6,458 nt of DNA from Acetobacteraceae bacterium (GCA_027306955.1 DAHUXX010000131.1:1-6458), one strand, 5' to 3'. Counted from the stretch's first letter, positions 1 to 5,902 are shown. A program made the numbers and translations. The notes: a model not told the origin generated them from the letters alone.

Positions 1-254
1 CCACCAAGTGCGATTTCTGCGCCGCGCGCATCGATGCCGGGCTGGCGCGCGGCCTGGTGCCGGGACGCGATCCGCAAGCGACGCCGCTCTGCACCAATGC
101 CTGCATCTCCGGCGCGCTCGTGTTTGGCGACCTCGACGATCGGAACGGGCCCATCGCGAAGCTGCTCGCCGAAAACCGCTGGTTCCGCCTGCACGAGGAG
201 GAGGGCACGGGCCCCGGCTTCTACTATCTCTGGGACCGGGAGGGGGCGCCATGA
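1..254 (+). CDS. DMSO-reductase-family iron-sulfur subunit, PadC/DmsB-like (3' end only)
   Basis: This is the last 83 codons of a ferredoxin-like electron-transfer subunit; the reading frame enters at position 3 and the 5' part is outside the window. Visible are CDFC (residues 3-6 of the fragment) and a later C-T-N-A-C, the Cys spacing of the last [4Fe-4S] ligand sets in DmsB/PsrB/NrfC-type subunits. They are followed by the tail GTGPGFYYLWD, which I associate with PadC-like subunits of phenylacetyl-CoA:acceptor oxidoreductases. The family role is to pass electrons between a molybdopterin catalytic subunit and a membrane anchor. The stop codon overlaps the start of the anchor gene (ATGA), so the two are translationally coupled. 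The catalytic subunit should lie upstream, outside the window. The family call is firm; the phenylacetyl-CoA substrate is inferred from resemblance and the aromatic-degradation context, and another DMSO-reductase-family enzyme is possible. Confidence 0.85.
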   Translation, partial: TKCDFCAARIDAGLARGLVPGRDPQATPLCTNACISGALVFGDLDDRNGPIAKLLAENRWFRLHEEEGTGPGFYYLWDREGAP

Positions 255-1099
255 GCGGCGCGCGCGGCGGGCGACGGCAAAGCAACTGGGATCTGCGCGC
301 CGCCGGCAATTTCGTCGGCGGCGGCACCGGAACCGGGCTCGCCGTGGTCGCGGCGGCGGAAGCGTTCACGGGCGGAACGTTCCGCTATGCGCTCGCGCTC
401 GGCCTGGTGCTGACCGGCGCCGGGCTCGGCCTGGTGTGGCTGGAAATCGGGCGGCCGTGGCGGGCGATCAACGTGTTCTTCCATCCCCGCACCTCGTGGA
501 TGACGCGCGAGGGCATCATGGCGCTGCTGCTGTTCCCGGTCGGGATCGCCGCGGTTGCGCTCAACGAGGCCTGGCTCGCGCTCGCGGCGGCGGTGGCGGC
601 GGCGGCGTTCCTCTCCTGCCAGGCCGGCATCCTGCACGCGGCGCGCGCCATCCCGGCGTGGCGGAAGAACGAACTGGTGCCGCTGGTCCTGGCCGCCGGG
701 CTCGCGGAGGGTGCGGGGCTGGCGCTGTGCGTTCCGGGAACGGAACCATTGATCGTGCTCCTCGCGCTCGCGGCAGGCTTCGCGCGGGAGATCGCGTGGC
801 GCCTCTATCGCAGGGCGCTGGCGGACGGGAAGCGCACGGAGGCGGCGCTCGCCGCGTTCGCGGAGCGGCCGGCGCGGCTGGCGCGCGCGGCGCAATGGGC
901 GAGCCTGGCGATGCTGGCGCTGGCGGCGGCGCTCTCCGTGCCCGCGCTGGCGATGGCGGGCGGCGCGCTTGCCTTCCTCGGCGGTGCTGCGATCAAGGCG
1001 GTGCTGATCACGCGCGCCGGCTACAAGGAAGGTGTCGCGCTGCCGGTGGTGCCGGTGCGCGGGGGCGCTGGGCGTGCGAACCCGGCCTCCGCCCGCTGA
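251..1099 (+). CDS. NrfD/DmsC-type membrane anchor subunit of a molybdoenzyme (PadD-like)
   Basis: A 282-residue, very Ala/Leu-rich integral membrane protein. I count about eight hydrophobic segments, near residues 20-38, 45-64, 86-104, 107-128, 141-161, 164-183, 214-232 and 233-253. The loop between segments 2 and 3 carries GRPWRAINVFFHPRTSWMTR, a pattern typical of DmsC/NrfD anchors in this subgroup, and the C-terminal ALPVVPVRG is also characteristic. The family role is to hold the catalytic and iron-sulfur subunits at the membrane and exchange electrons with the quinone pool. The ATG at 251 is chosen because GGGAGGGGG (238-246) lies 4 nt upstream and the start overlaps the previous stop by 4 bp; the same frame stays open further upstream only because the DNA is GC-rich. 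As the last gene of its operon, it converges on the Rrf2 gene with a 7-bp gap. The exact enzyme, PadBCD-like or another molybdoenzyme, remains open. Confidence 0.85.
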   Translation: MSGARGGRRQSNWDLRAAGNFVGGGTGTGLAVVAAAEAFTGGTFRYALALGLVLTGAGLGLVWLEIGRPWRAINVFFHPRTSWMTREGIMALLLFPVGIAAVALNEAWLALAAAVAAAAFLSCQAGILHAARAIPAWRKNELVPLVLAAGLAEGAGLALCVPGTEPLIVLLALAAGFAREIAWRLYRRALADGKRTEAALAAFAERPARLARAAQWASLAMLALAAALSVPALAMAGGALAFLGGAAIKAVLITRAGYKEGVALPVVPVRGGAGRANPASAR

Positions 1100-1120
1100 G
1101 CCGCGCTCACGCGGCGGAGC
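1095..1120. terminator. possible bidirectional hairpin between convergent genes
   Basis: A perfect 6-bp stem (1100-1105 with 1110-1115, loop CTCA) extends past a 2x2 internal mismatch by three more pairs (1095-1097 with 1118-1120). It spans both stop codons of the converging NrfD-type and Rrf2 genes. There is no T-tract on either side, so this is at best a weak or factor-assisted terminator and may be a chance product of high GC. Confidence 0.25.
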
Positions 1121-1565
1121 GGCGCCAGCCTGGCGGGGCCGCGCGGCCCTGCGCCGCCCACGGCTTGCGCCCGACCAGCTTCAGCATGGTCGCGAGGCTG
1201 ATGGAGCGCAGCGTCGCCGCCGTCTGGTCGTCGATCTCGCGCAGCACGAAGCGCAGGCCCTGGGCGATGTCCTGGCGCGCCTCGGCGGGCGAAAGCTCGG
1301 TGTCCGCGCCGGTATCCTCGAACAGGCGCACCACGTCCATCAGCGTCAGCCGCTTCGCGTTGCCGGCGAAACGATACCCGCCGCCCACGCCGCGCACCGC
1401 CGCCACCAGCCCGACGCGCCCGAGGTCGCGCAGCACCTTCGCCAGATGATGCGCGGAGATGCCGTACTTGTCCGCGATCTCCACCGCCGTCATCTGCCGC
1501 TCCGGCTCGGCGGCAAGTTCCAGCACCGCGTAGAGGGCGAAGGCGGTGGCTTTCTGCAGTCGCAT
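1107..1565 (-). CDS. Rrf2-family transcriptional regulator, BadM-like, lacking cluster cysteines
   Basis: A 152-residue protein of normal Rrf2 length. The N terminus (MRLQKATAFALYAVLELA) and the winged helix-turn-helix, with recognition region near residues 26-50 and wing RGVGGGYRFAG at 58-68, are classic for the family. The three cysteines that bind an iron-sulfur cluster in IscR, NsrR or RsrR should fall around residues 90-106, but the protein contains no cysteine at all. A cluster-sensing role is therefore unlikely and a small-molecule ligand is more plausible. It follows the GNAT gene on the same strand with 15 nt between stop and start, and its ribosome site AGGGGAAG overlaps that stop region, so the pair is an operon. 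In R. palustris the Rrf2 repressor BadM works with the acetyltransferase BadL in control of benzoate degradation; the pairing and neighbours here suggest the same type. Orthology and operator are not shown by this sequence. Confidence 0.88.
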   Translation of the reverse strand: MRLQKATAFALYAVLELAAEPERQMTAVEIADKYGISAHHLAKVLRDLGRVGLVAAVRGVGGGYRFAGNAKRLTLMDVVRLFEDTGADTELSPAEARQDIAQGLRFVLREIDDQTAATLRSISLATMLKLVGRKPWAAQGRAAPPGWRRSAA

Positions 1566-1580
1566 GGCGCGCGCTTCCCC

Positions 1581-2039
1581 TCAGTCGAGCCGGGTTTCGA
1601 GCTGAATGAACGGCCCGGCCACCATACCCTGGCTGCGGAAGAAGGCGTGGATCACGGTGTCATCGCGGGCCAGCATGGTCCGCACGCGATCGACCCCGGC
1701 GGCGCGGAACGCCTCGCACAACGCGGCGAACAGGCGCGAGCCGAGCCCGCCGAGCCTGGTTCCCGGGCGCACCTGCACCGCGAACACCCAGCCGCATGGC
1801 GGCGAACCGAACTCCCAGGCGCGCACCTCGCCGACTATGAAGCCCTGCACAAGGCCATCCGCCTCCGCGAGCAGGAAGAACCCGTCGGCCGCGCAGCGGC
1901 GGAACATCTCGCGCCAGTACTCGGGCTTGGCGAGGCCGGTGGTCTCGGCGTCGAGCGCGATGACCTCGGCGAGGTCGGAGGAGGCTGCCGGGCGGATCCG
2001 CGCCTGCGTGGCACCGCGCTGTCGTGCTGTCCTGGCCAT
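1581..2039 (-). CDS. GNAT-family N-acetyltransferase, BadL-like by context
   Basis: A 152-residue single-domain GNAT. The fold begins at RIRPAASSDLAEV (residues 14-26). The acetyl-CoA pyrophosphate loop fits R-x-x-G-x-G as R95-L-G-G98-L-G100, directly after the beta-4 strand GWVFAVQVRP. The later segment HAFFRSQGM near residues 131-139 is typical of the C-terminal helix of the fold. The ATG at 2039 is preferred because it leaves only a short tail before the domain; a GTG at 2123 would add 28 residues without family character and use up most of the divergent promoter. Neither start has a strong ribosome site. It lies first in an operon with the Rrf2 gene and divergent from the ligase. Two roles are plausible: acetylation of an aromatic amine that signals to the Rrf2 protein, as for BadL/BadM, or lysine acetylation of the neighbouring ligase. 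The substrate is not evident from sequence. Confidence 0.85.
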   Translation of the reverse strand: MARTARQRGATQARIRPAASSDLAEVIALDAETTGLAKPEYWREMFRRCAADGFFLLAEADGLVQGFIVGEVRAWEFGSPPCGWVFAVQVRPGTRLGGLGSRLFAALCEAFRAAGVDRVRTMLARDDTVIHAFFRSQGMVAGPFIQLETRLD

Positions 2040-2167
2040 GACGGTGTCTATTTGCCCATTGTCTTTCGCCAAGCTCTGCGTGCGCCCAGCCGGGTGCCGC
2101 AGGCTTCTCACGCATTCAAGCACCGTTTTGCCACCATGCCCAGCCTATCCGGACCAAGGAGGTTCTG
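2040..2167. promoter_or_regulatory. divergent intergenic control region (GNAT-Rrf2 operon / ligase)
   Basis: This 128-bp space separates the divergent starts of the GNAT and ligase genes and must contain promoters for both, unless the GNAT gene starts at 2123. I see only weak inverted pairs, such as ACGGTG at 2041-2046 against CACCGT at 2121-2126, and CTGCG at 2076-2080 against CGCAG at 2098-2102. There is no convincing -35/-10 pair and no TTGAT-N4-ATCAA site. It is the natural place for an operator of the Rrf2 regulator, but I cannot point to one. Confidence 0.5.
2156..2163 (+). promoter_or_regulatory. strong ribosome binding site of the ligase gene
   Basis: AAGGAGGT is a near-perfect Shine-Dalgarno match. 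GGAGG ends 5 nt before the ATG at 2168, which fixes the start of the ligase. It is the strongest ribosome site in the window, consistent with high translation of the CoA ligase. Confidence 0.85.
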
Positions 2168-3796
2168 ATGCAGGACCACACCGTATCGATCGAGACCTCA
2201 TCGACCGCAACGGGCGCGCAGGCGGGCCGCCTCCTCTTCGCGCCGCGCTTCAACGCCGCCGTGGCCTTCGTCGACCGGCACGTCGCCGAGGGGCGCGGTG
2301 CCAAGGTCGCGATCCGCACCGCGGGCGGCGATGTCACCTACGCCATGCTCGCCGAGCGGGTCGCGCGCTGCGGCAACGCGCTCAGGGCGATGGGCGTGGC
2401 GCCCGGCGGGCGGGTGCTGATGGCGGTGCTGGACCGGCCCGAGTTCTTCTATCTGTTCTGGGGCGCGATCAAGGCCGGCATGGTGGCGGTGCCGCTGAAC
2501 ACGCTGCTGCGAGCAGCGGATTATCGTTACATGATCGCCGATTCGGAGGCCGCGCTGGTGGTCTGGTCCGAGGAGCTGGCCGCGGAGCTGGAACCCGCCA
2601 TCGCCGAGGCGCGCCCACCGCTCTCGCTCACCACCGGGGAACTCGCAGCCCTGATGGAGGTGGCCTCGCCGGCGCTGGACCCGGCACCGACCGGCCCGCT
2701 CGACGACTGCTTCTGGCTCTACACCTCGGGCTCCACCGGGCGACCCAAGGGTGCCGTGCACCGCCAGCGCGACCTCGCGGTCAGCGCGCAGCGTTACGGG
2801 GTGGAAACGCTCGGCGCGCGCGAGGACGACGTGTTCTACTCCGCGGCCAAGCTGTTCTTCGCCTACGGGCTCGGCAACGCCATGGGCTTCCCGCTCTGGG
2901 TCGGCGGCACCTCGGTGCTGGCGCCGGAACGGCCGACGGCGGAATCCACCTTCGCCACGATCGAGCGGCTCCGGCCCACGCTGTTCTTCGGCGTGCCGAC
3001 GCTCTATGCGCGCCAGATCGCGGAGTTCGAAGGCCGCCGGCCGGATCTTTCCTCGCTGCGGCTCTGCGCTTCCGCCGGCGAGGCGCTGCCCGCGCATCTC
3101 TACAGCGCCTGGCACCGGCTCACCGGGCTCGAGATCCTGGACGGCATCGGCTCCACCGAGGCCGCGCACATGTACGTCTCCAACCGGCCGGGCGAGGTGG
3201 TGGCGGGCAGCACCGGCCACCCGGTGCCTGGCTACCGGGTGAAGATCGTGGACGAGGCGGGCGCGGAGCAGCCGCCGGGCGAGCCGGGGCGGCTGCTGAT
3301 CCAGGGCGATTCCATCGCCCGCTGCTACTGGCACAACCCGAAGCCCACGCTGGTGGACGGCTGGTTCGACACCGGCGATACCTACCGCGCCGACGCGAAC
3401 GGCACGCTCACCTACAGCGGGCGCAGCGACGACATGCTGAAGGTTGGCGGCATCTGGTGCTCGCCAATCGAGATCGAGGCGACGCTGATCGAGCACCCGC
3501 AGGTGCTGGAGGCCGCGGTGGTGGGCCGCGCGGACGGCGACGGGCTGATCAAGCCGGAGGCCTGGATCGTGCCCAAGGACGCGCAGGCCGCGGCCGACCC
3601 GGCGCTCGCCGAGTCGCTCGTGCGCCACTGCAAGTCCCGCCTGGCACCTTACAAATATCCGCGCTGGGTGCAGATCGTGGAGGACCTGCCCAAGACCGCG
3701 ACCGGCAAGATCCAGCGCTTCCGGCTGCGCGCCACGGCGGGGGAGGCGGCGGAGCCGGCACCCGGACCCGGGGTGGAAATCCGGCGGGCGGGATAA
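2168..3796 (+). CDS. benzoate-CoA ligase family protein (benzoate or 4-hydroxybenzoate CoA ligase)
   Basis: A 542-residue acyl/aryl-CoA synthetase of the ANL superfamily, at the length usual for BadA/BclA/HbaA. It should convert an aromatic acid, ATP and CoA to the aryl-CoA, AMP and pyrophosphate in the cytoplasm. Motifs in order: the ATP loop YTSGSTGRPKG (185-195); AAKLFFAYGLGNAM, a hallmark of the benzoate-CoA ligase group; GIGSTEAAH with E331 and H334; the ribose-binding TGD with D404; the hinge GRSDDMLKVGG with R419; and KTATGKIQR with the likely catalytic Lys 514. All are intact. It is followed after 90 bp by the transporter and lies upstream of 4-hydroxybenzoyl-CoA reductase genes, which favours 4-hydroxybenzoate, although the C-terminal part also resembles benzoate enzymes. 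Family confidence is very high; the preferred substrate is not settled. In R. palustris such ligases are switched off by acetylation of the catalytic lysine. Confidence 0.95.
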   Translation: MQDHTVSIETSSTATGAQAGRLLFAPRFNAAVAFVDRHVAEGRGAKVAIRTAGGDVTYAMLAERVARCGNALRAMGVAPGGRVLMAVLDRPEFFYLFWGAIKAGMVAVPLNTLLRAADYRYMIADSEAALVVWSEELAAELEPAIAEARPPLSLTTGELAALMEVASPALDPAPTGPLDDCFWLYTSGSTGRPKGAVHRQRDLAVSAQRYGVETLGAREDDVFYSAAKLFFAYGLGNAMGFPLWVGGTSVLAPERPTAESTFATIERLRPTLFFGVPTLYARQIAEFEGRRPDLSSLRLCASAGEALPAHLYSAWHRLTGLEILDGIGSTEAAHMYVSNRPGEVVAGSTGHPVPGYRVKIVDEAGAEQPPGEPGRLLIQGDSIARCYWHNPKPTLVDGWFDTGDTYRADANGTLTYSGRSDDMLKVGGIWCSPIEIEATLIEHPQVLEAAVVGRADGDGLIKPEAWIVPKDAQAAADPALAESLVRHCKSRLAPYKYPRWVQIVEDLPKTATGKIQRFRLRATAGEAAEPAPGPGVEIRRAG

Positions 3797-3874
3797 AAAC
3801 GCGCTGGAACGACACGGGCGAAACAAACTAAGCTGCAACAAACCCGGCCACGTCTTCGGGGAGCCGGGCATCGT

Positions 3875-3880
3875 GGGGAG
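3875..3880 (+). promoter_or_regulatory. ribosome binding site of the transporter gene
   Basis: GGGGAG lies 6 nt before the ATG at 3887 and supports that start. The 90-bp gap before the transporter (3797-3886) otherwise holds only an A-rich stretch after the ligase stop and a CCCGGC/GCCGGG pair (3843-3848 with 3863-3868). I see no promoter or T-tract terminator, so read-through from the ligase gene is likely. Confidence 0.6.
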
Positions 3881-3886
3881 CGTCGA

Positions 3887-5314
3887 ATGAACAACAACAC
3901 CGCCTCGCCCGGCCTGTTACTCGCGCGTATCGACCGCATCCCGGTCTGGGCGTTGCCCAGCCTGTTCGCGGGCGTCATCGGCATCGGGTTTCTCTTCACC
4001 TTCTACGACATCTTCGACATCAACGTCTCCTTCATCCAGACCTGCATGGCGTTGGTGCCGGGCTGCACGCCGCCGTCCTCCGCCGCCTATATCGGCCCGC
4101 CGGTGCTGCTCAACCTCGCGGGCTACGTGGTCGGCACGCTGATCTTCTCCCCGCTCGCGGACCGCGCGGGGCGGCGCGACCTGCTGCTGGTGACCATGCT
4201 CGTCACCGGCATCGGCTCGGCGCTCACGGCGCTGGTGGACAGCTACACCTGGTTCATCGTGGCGCGCGTGATCACCGGCATCGGCATCGGCGCCGACCTC
4301 GCCATCGTCAACACCTATATCGGCGAGATGGCGCCGCGCGACGCGCGGGCGCGCTACACCTCGATGATCTTCGTCTTCTCCGCCTTCGGCGCGGTGCTGG
4401 GCATCTGGCTCGGGCTGTGGCTCACGACGCCCTCCACCCCGCTGCCGTTCGGCCTGCCCTTCGCGCTGGCCTCGAAGAATTTCGAATACGGCTGGCGGAT
4501 CATGTACCTCATCGGCGGCGCGCTGGCGCTGGTGGGCGTGGCGCTGCGCTTCCAGCTCCCGGAATCGCCGCGCTGGCTGATCAGCCGCGGCAGGCTCGCG
4601 GAGGCGGAGGCGGTGATCGCGGACATGGAGGCGCGCGCGCACGCCATCTCGCCGCTGCCGCCAGTGGCCGAGCCCGTGGCGCCGGCCCCGGCCGCGGGCC
4701 AGCGCATGCCGTTCGCCGCGATCTTCCACAATCCGACCTACCGCAAGCGTACGCTGATCCTGCTGGCGATGTGGTTCTCGGCCTACATCACCGTCTATTC
4801 CTTCGCCGCCGGCTTCACCACGCTGCTCGCCGCCCTGCACTACCCGCCGCCGGAGGCCGGGCTCATCACCGCGATGGGCACGTTCGGCTTCGTGCTCTGC
4901 GCGCTCGTCGCCTATGGCTGGGGCGAGCGGATGGAGCGCAAGACCTGGGTGCCGCTCGCCGCCGCCATCACGCTGGTGGGCGCGATCATGGTTGCCCTCG
5001 GCGGCCAGGCGTTCTGGATCGGCGTGCTCGGGTCCATCGTCGTGTTCTTCGGCTTCAACGTCTGGATCCCGATCGCCTATGCCTGGTCGGTCGAGAATTA
5101 TCCCACGCGCGCGCGCACCACCGGCTTCGCGCTGGTGGACGGCATCGGGCATCTCGGCGGCGGCGTGGGGCTGATGCTGATCGCGCCGCTGATCCCCTCG
5201 ATGAGCGTGCTGGGCGCGATGCTGCTGATCGTGGCGTTCCTGGTGCTCGCCGCGATCATCGCGCAGTTCGGCCTGCAGACGCGCGACCGGCTGCTCGACG
5301 AAATCTCTCCCTGA
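3887..5314 (+). CDS. MFS transporter, probable aromatic acid:H+ symporter
   Basis: A 475-residue inner-membrane carrier with the 12-helix layout of the major facilitator superfamily. Motif A between helices 2 and 3 reads G83-T-L-I-F-S-P-L-A-D92-R-A-G-R-R97. Helix 4 starts with R127-V-I-T-G-I-G-I-G-A-D. PESPRWL (225-231) follows helix 6, as in the sugar-porter and metabolite:H+ symporter groups. A hydrophilic, Pro/Ala-rich central loop (about residues 245-275) separates the two halves. The first periplasmic loop is long and contains C53 and C60. Its place between an aryl-CoA ligase and 4-hydroxybenzoyl-CoA reductase suggests uptake of the aromatic acid used by these enzymes. The motifs do not give the substrate; aromatic acid/H+ symport is inferred from context. 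The GGGGAG ribosome site supports the start, and cotranscription with the ligase is likely. Confidence 0.88.
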   Translation: MNNNTASPGLLLARIDRIPVWALPSLFAGVIGIGFLFTFYDIFDINVSFIQTCMALVPGCTPPSSAAYIGPPVLLNLAGYVVGTLIFSPLADRAGRRDLLLVTMLVTGIGSALTALVDSYTWFIVARVITGIGIGADLAIVNTYIGEMAPRDARARYTSMIFVFSAFGAVLGIWLGLWLTTPSTPLPFGLPFALASKNFEYGWRIMYLIGGALALVGVALRFQLPESPRWLISRGRLAEAEAVIADMEARAHAISPLPPVAEPVAPAPAAGQRMPFAAIFHNPTYRKRTLILLAMWFSAYITVYSFAAGFTTLLAALHYPPPEAGLITAMGTFGFVLCALVAYGWGERMERKTWVPLAAAITLVGAIMVALGGQAFWIGVLGSIVVFFGFNVWIPIAYAWSVENYPTRARTTGFALVDGIGHLGGGVGLMLIAPLIPSMSVLGAMLLIVAFLVLAAIIAQFGLQTRDRLLDEISP

Positions 5315-5329
5315 CCGGGCGCACCGCAA

Positions 5330-5361
5330 GCCCGCGCCTTGATCCAGATCAAGGCGCGGGC
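5330..5361. promoter_or_regulatory. FNR/FixK-type binding site within a 32-bp perfect dyad
   Basis: The core TTGAT-CCAG-ATCAA (5339-5352) matches the FNR-family consensus TTGAT-N4-ATCAA at all ten defined bases. It sits inside a longer dyad with 15-bp perfectly complementary arms (5330-5344 and 5347-5361) around CA. It begins 15 nt after the transporter stop and is centred 80 bp before the hcrC ATG. In R. palustris, FNR-family regulators (AadR, HbaR) control anaerobic 4-hydroxybenzoate and benzoate genes, so a site before the reductase operon fits. The extended GC-rich arms could also fold in RNA as a transporter terminator, but no T-tract follows; both roles are possible. Confidence 0.72.
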
Positions 5362-5373
5362 CGTGCCGCAACC

Positions 5374-5387
5374 TAAAACCGCATAGT
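5374..5387 (+). promoter_or_regulatory. candidate -10 element and start site of the reductase operon
   Basis: TAAAAC at 5374-5379 matches four of six bases of the sigma-70 -10 hexamer. A start at about 5387 would put the FNR-type palindrome centre at -41.5, the classic class II activator position, with no separate -35 needed. This is a spacing argument only, and nearby AT-rich bases (5382-5390) could serve instead. Confidence 0.35.
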
Positions 5388-5425
5388 TATACCGGAATAA
5401 CGTCCTTCCGGTGAACGGGGGGAGG

Positions 5426-5902
5426 ATGCCGACCGAGCCCGAGCCCATTCGCCACGTCCGCCTCAACGGGCGGGACTGTGCGGTGCAAGCGGCGGACCAC
5501 GCGCTGCTGGTGGAGACGTTGCGCGACACGCTGGGCATGACGGGCACCAAGCAGGGCTGTGACGGCGGCGAATGCGGGGCCTGCACCGTGCTGGTCGACG
5601 GTGTGGCGCGGCTCGCCTGCCTCACCCGCACCGGCGAGTGCGAGGGCCGCGAGATCGAAACGATCGAGGGGCTCGCCGCGGGCGGGCGAATGAGCCGGCT
5701 GCAGCGCGCCTTCCACGAGCGCCTCGGCACCCAGTGCGGTTATTGCACACCCGGCATGATCATGGCGGCCGAGAGCCTGCTGCGCCGCGACCCGCACCCC
5801 ACCGAGGCCGCGATCCGCGAGGCACTTTCCGGCAATCTCTGCCGCTGCACCGGCTATGTGAAAATCGTCGAGGCGGTGCTTGAAGCCGCCGGGGCCGGCT
5901 GA
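5426..5902 (+). CDS. hcrC: 4-hydroxybenzoyl-CoA reductase, gamma subunit (2Fe-2S)
   Basis: A 158-residue small subunit of a xanthine-oxidase-family enzyme. The plant-type [2Fe-2S] ligands are C45, C50, C53 and C65 (GCDGGECGACTVLVDG region). The second [2Fe-2S] set is C104, C107, C139 and C141, in QCGYCTPGMIM and GNLCRCTGY. FHERLGTQCGYCTPGMIMA and GNLCRCTGYVKI are strikingly like HcrC of Thauera and HbaB of Rhodopseudomonas, beyond general family similarity. The role is electron transfer in reductive removal of the para-hydroxyl of 4-hydroxybenzoyl-CoA, giving benzoyl-CoA in the cytoplasm. The ATG at 5426 is preferred; a GTG at 5411 in the same frame would add five residues but lacks a ribosome site. 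The G-rich run GGGGGAGG directly abuts the ATG, so the start is somewhat uncertain. The stop overlaps the alpha-subunit start (TGATG). An aldehyde- or xanthine-type enzyme is less likely. Confidence 0.92.
   Translation: MPTEPEPIRHVRLNGRDCAVQAADHALLVETLRDTLGMTGTKQGCDGGECGACTVLVDGVARLACLTRTGECEGREIETIEGLAAGGRMSRLQRAFHERLGTQCGYCTPGMIMAAESLLRRDPHPTEAAIREALSGNLCRCTGYVKIVEAVLEAAGAG

Noticed and set aside
586..608. GGC/GCG-rich run in the membrane anchor gene as a repeat element
   Set aside because: It encodes an Ala-rich transmembrane segment in frame and has no regular unit, so codon bias and membrane composition explain it.
2040..2123. 28-residue N-terminal extension of the GNAT from a GTG at 2123
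   Set aside because: The added residues have no family character, there is no good ribosome site, and it would shrink the divergent control region to 44 bp. The start at 2039 is preferred, though not proven.
2052..2133. TTGCCC (2052-2057) and TTGCCA (2128-2133) as -35 boxes in the divergent spacer
   Set aside because: Neither has a credible -10 hexamer at 16-18 bp spacing, so I did not annotate a promoter from them.
1032..2168. 378-codon + strand open frame over the Rrf2 and GNAT genes
   Set aside because: It is antisense to two genes with clear family motifs and has low-complexity composition without domains.
1606..3831. 741-codon + strand open frame crossing the GNAT region, the divergent spacer and the ligase in another frame
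   Set aside because: It spans a promoter region and overlaps well-supported genes, and its Arg/Gly/Ala-rich translation matches no family. It is a GC artefact.
3843..3868. CCCGGC/GCCGGG inverted repeat between ligase and transporter as a terminator
   Set aside because: Only six pairs with a 14-nt loop, no T-tract, and it runs close to the transporter's ribosome site. In DNA of this GC content such a pair is expected by chance.
2198..3871. Long antisense open frame (557 codons) opposite the ligase gene
   Set aside because: Its translation is Arg/Gly/His-rich with no recognisable domain, and the sense strand encodes an intact ligase with all motifs. Such open antisense frames are expected in very GC-rich DNA.
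3917..5371. Long antisense open frame (484 codons) opposite the MFS gene
   Set aside because: Its product is dominated by Arg, His, Asp, Glu and Gln with no hydrophobic core or motif. It is the mirror of the transporter's codon pattern.
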